From positions 5,554,501 through 5,618,500 of the forward strand of contig JADJPE010000005.1 in NCBI GenBank assembly GCA_016713425.1: a stretch of DNA of 64,000 bases. Direction: 5' to 3'. The notes beneath the pieces are model-generated. The model saw only the letters and a list, made by a program, of their open reading frames with translations, was not told the DNA's origin and made no database searches. The stretch comes from Deltaproteobacteria bacterium. GTDB lineage: Bacteria; Myxococcota; Kuafuiibacteriia; Kuafuiibacteriales; Kuafuiibacteriaceae. Positions 63,146 through 64,000 of this stretch are shown here, in pieces; position 1 is the first letter of the stretch, and each line of letters starts with the position of its first letter. A program made the translations under genes and the position numbers.

Positions 63146-63785
63146 AATGCGCCATGAGCCCGTTTCATGCCGTGACGGAAGGCCTCGGATATGGCGCTCG
63201 TTTGTTCGTGTCTTCGTCGAATTTCGGACTTTCTCGCTGCGCTGACGGACAAACCGCCGGCCCCCATCTTGTCTCGTGCGCGGCTCTCGGTGAAGCTCCC
63301 GAGCCGTAGCCATGAAGCGAGTCAAGAAGTGACGAGCGCGAGGGTGATGGCGTCGGTCTCGTGAACGTGCGCGACGTTCCTGGCGATGCCGAGGATGTGT
63401 CGCGCGGCATCGACATCGCGTGGGATGGTCCCGGCGCTCTGCACGCGCGGGGAGCACGCGCCGGCAACGTTCTCCATCCTTCGAACCGATCTCAATGGCG
63501 CAGCACGCGCGGGCGACGCGACGTGGCGAATCTTCGCGCTCAAGAACCCGAGCCACGCCCTAATGCCCTCGGAGATGCCCATCACCGTCGCACCCGGCCG
63601 CGGACACGCCCCCGGAAGCGGTCCCTCGCGCGGCGCGAAGCCCCGTCCCGAAGGCCAGCCGACCGTCGAAACACCAGGCGACAAGCTCCAACCTCGATGG
63701 CTTTCCAACTACGTCCCCGAGCAGACGCTCGCCGCCTTCGAGCGCGGGCCAGAGGCCGCACACGGGACGCTTACCCACAAGCAGC

Positions 63786-63974
63786 TTCGGAGATATCCGC
63801 TCTTCGCGAGAAATTTCTCCATCTTCTTGAAGACCCTTTGGGCCAACGAAAGAAGGTCTCGATTCGTTGGGGCTGGGCATTCGACGAAACGGGGACCCTC
63901 TTCTTCGTTCGCAAAGACTCCGTCGAGAACGAGCACATGAAGATGGGGTGAGATGTTCAGGGTCTTCGTGAATG
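63786..63974 (-). mobile_element. IS91-like element, copy E (189-bp internal fragment)
   Basis: Matches the transposase HUH-region segment of copies C and D (VLVLDGVFANEEEGPRFVEC through FLAKSGYLR), with several substitutions, then diverges on both sides (at 63786 and after 63974). An older, internal fragment without termini, only 112 bases beyond copy D. Confidence 0.75.
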
Positions 63975-64000
63975 TTTGGGCGCCTCACCCCCGAACACGT

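Larger units (their letters stand above)
60018..63673 (-). mobile_element. IS91-like element, copy D, interrupted by an IS110 element
   Basis: Same element as copy C (48013-50172), from GATAGGGCAATC at 60018 to GTCGAAACA at 63673. Without the inserted IS110 it is 2163 bp. It has cut the NnrS-like gene. The bases just outside (GTGGCC) resemble those outside the other copies (GAGGCC twice). Confidence 0.88.

Overview
The window is GC-rich chromosomal DNA that looks like Myxococcota (former Deltaproteobacteria). The evidence is a lipoprotein with an Asp/Gly/Pro-rich linker, a bacterial Ser/Thr-kinase fragment, RCC1-repeat and Pro/Ala-rich surface proteins, and a minCDE cluster beside soluble transhydrogenase. 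This is inferred from gene style; no rRNA is present and I could not search a database.

Layout. (1) 0-20 kb is stable chromosome: a GH31 glycosidase lipoprotein, a tail-specific protease, a rhomboid protease overlapping a GuaB1-type GMP reductase, outer-membrane-like proteins, SthA transhydrogenase, a methyltransferase, minC-minD-minE and tRNA-Pro(GGG). (2) 20.3-23.6 kb is an insertion-sequence graveyard (IS91-like, IS3, IS66 remnants, a kinase stub). (3) 23.6-42.1 kb is a defence island: a broken AvcD-like dCTP deaminase gene, then a complete class 1 DISARM operon on the minus strand in the order drmD-drmMI-drmA-drmB-drmC, then an unknown helical protein and a macro-domain gene. The DISARM genes carry several in-frame tandem repeats, and the drmA/drmB junction is made of seven 7-bp repeats. 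(4) 42.6-47.0 kb has a multi-domain thioredoxin-fold lipoprotein and an RCC1-repeat protein. (5) 47.1-50.2 kb is more mobile debris with a 2.16-kb IS91-like copy. (6) 50.8-60.0 kb is a nitrosative-stress island: NorR and quinol NO reductase on one strand, and on the other YtfE, three hemerythrin-like proteins, a cupin, a DUF59 protein and an NnrS-like protein. Three identical palindromes and a sigma-54-type promoter lie in the norR/ytfE gap. The NnrS-like gene is cut by an IS91-like insertion. (7) 60.0-64.0 kb is a second IS91-like copy that itself carries a 1493-bp IS110-family element.

The IS110 element is the most informative object. The uninterrupted IS91-like copy at 48-50 kb gives its exact empty site. 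Its 5' non-coding end contains short segments identical to the target flank and to the element's other end, in the order expected of a bridge RNA. The IS91-like copies also show recent movement: four copies share the same terminus, and two full-length copies differ in length only by three one-base homopolymer contractions.
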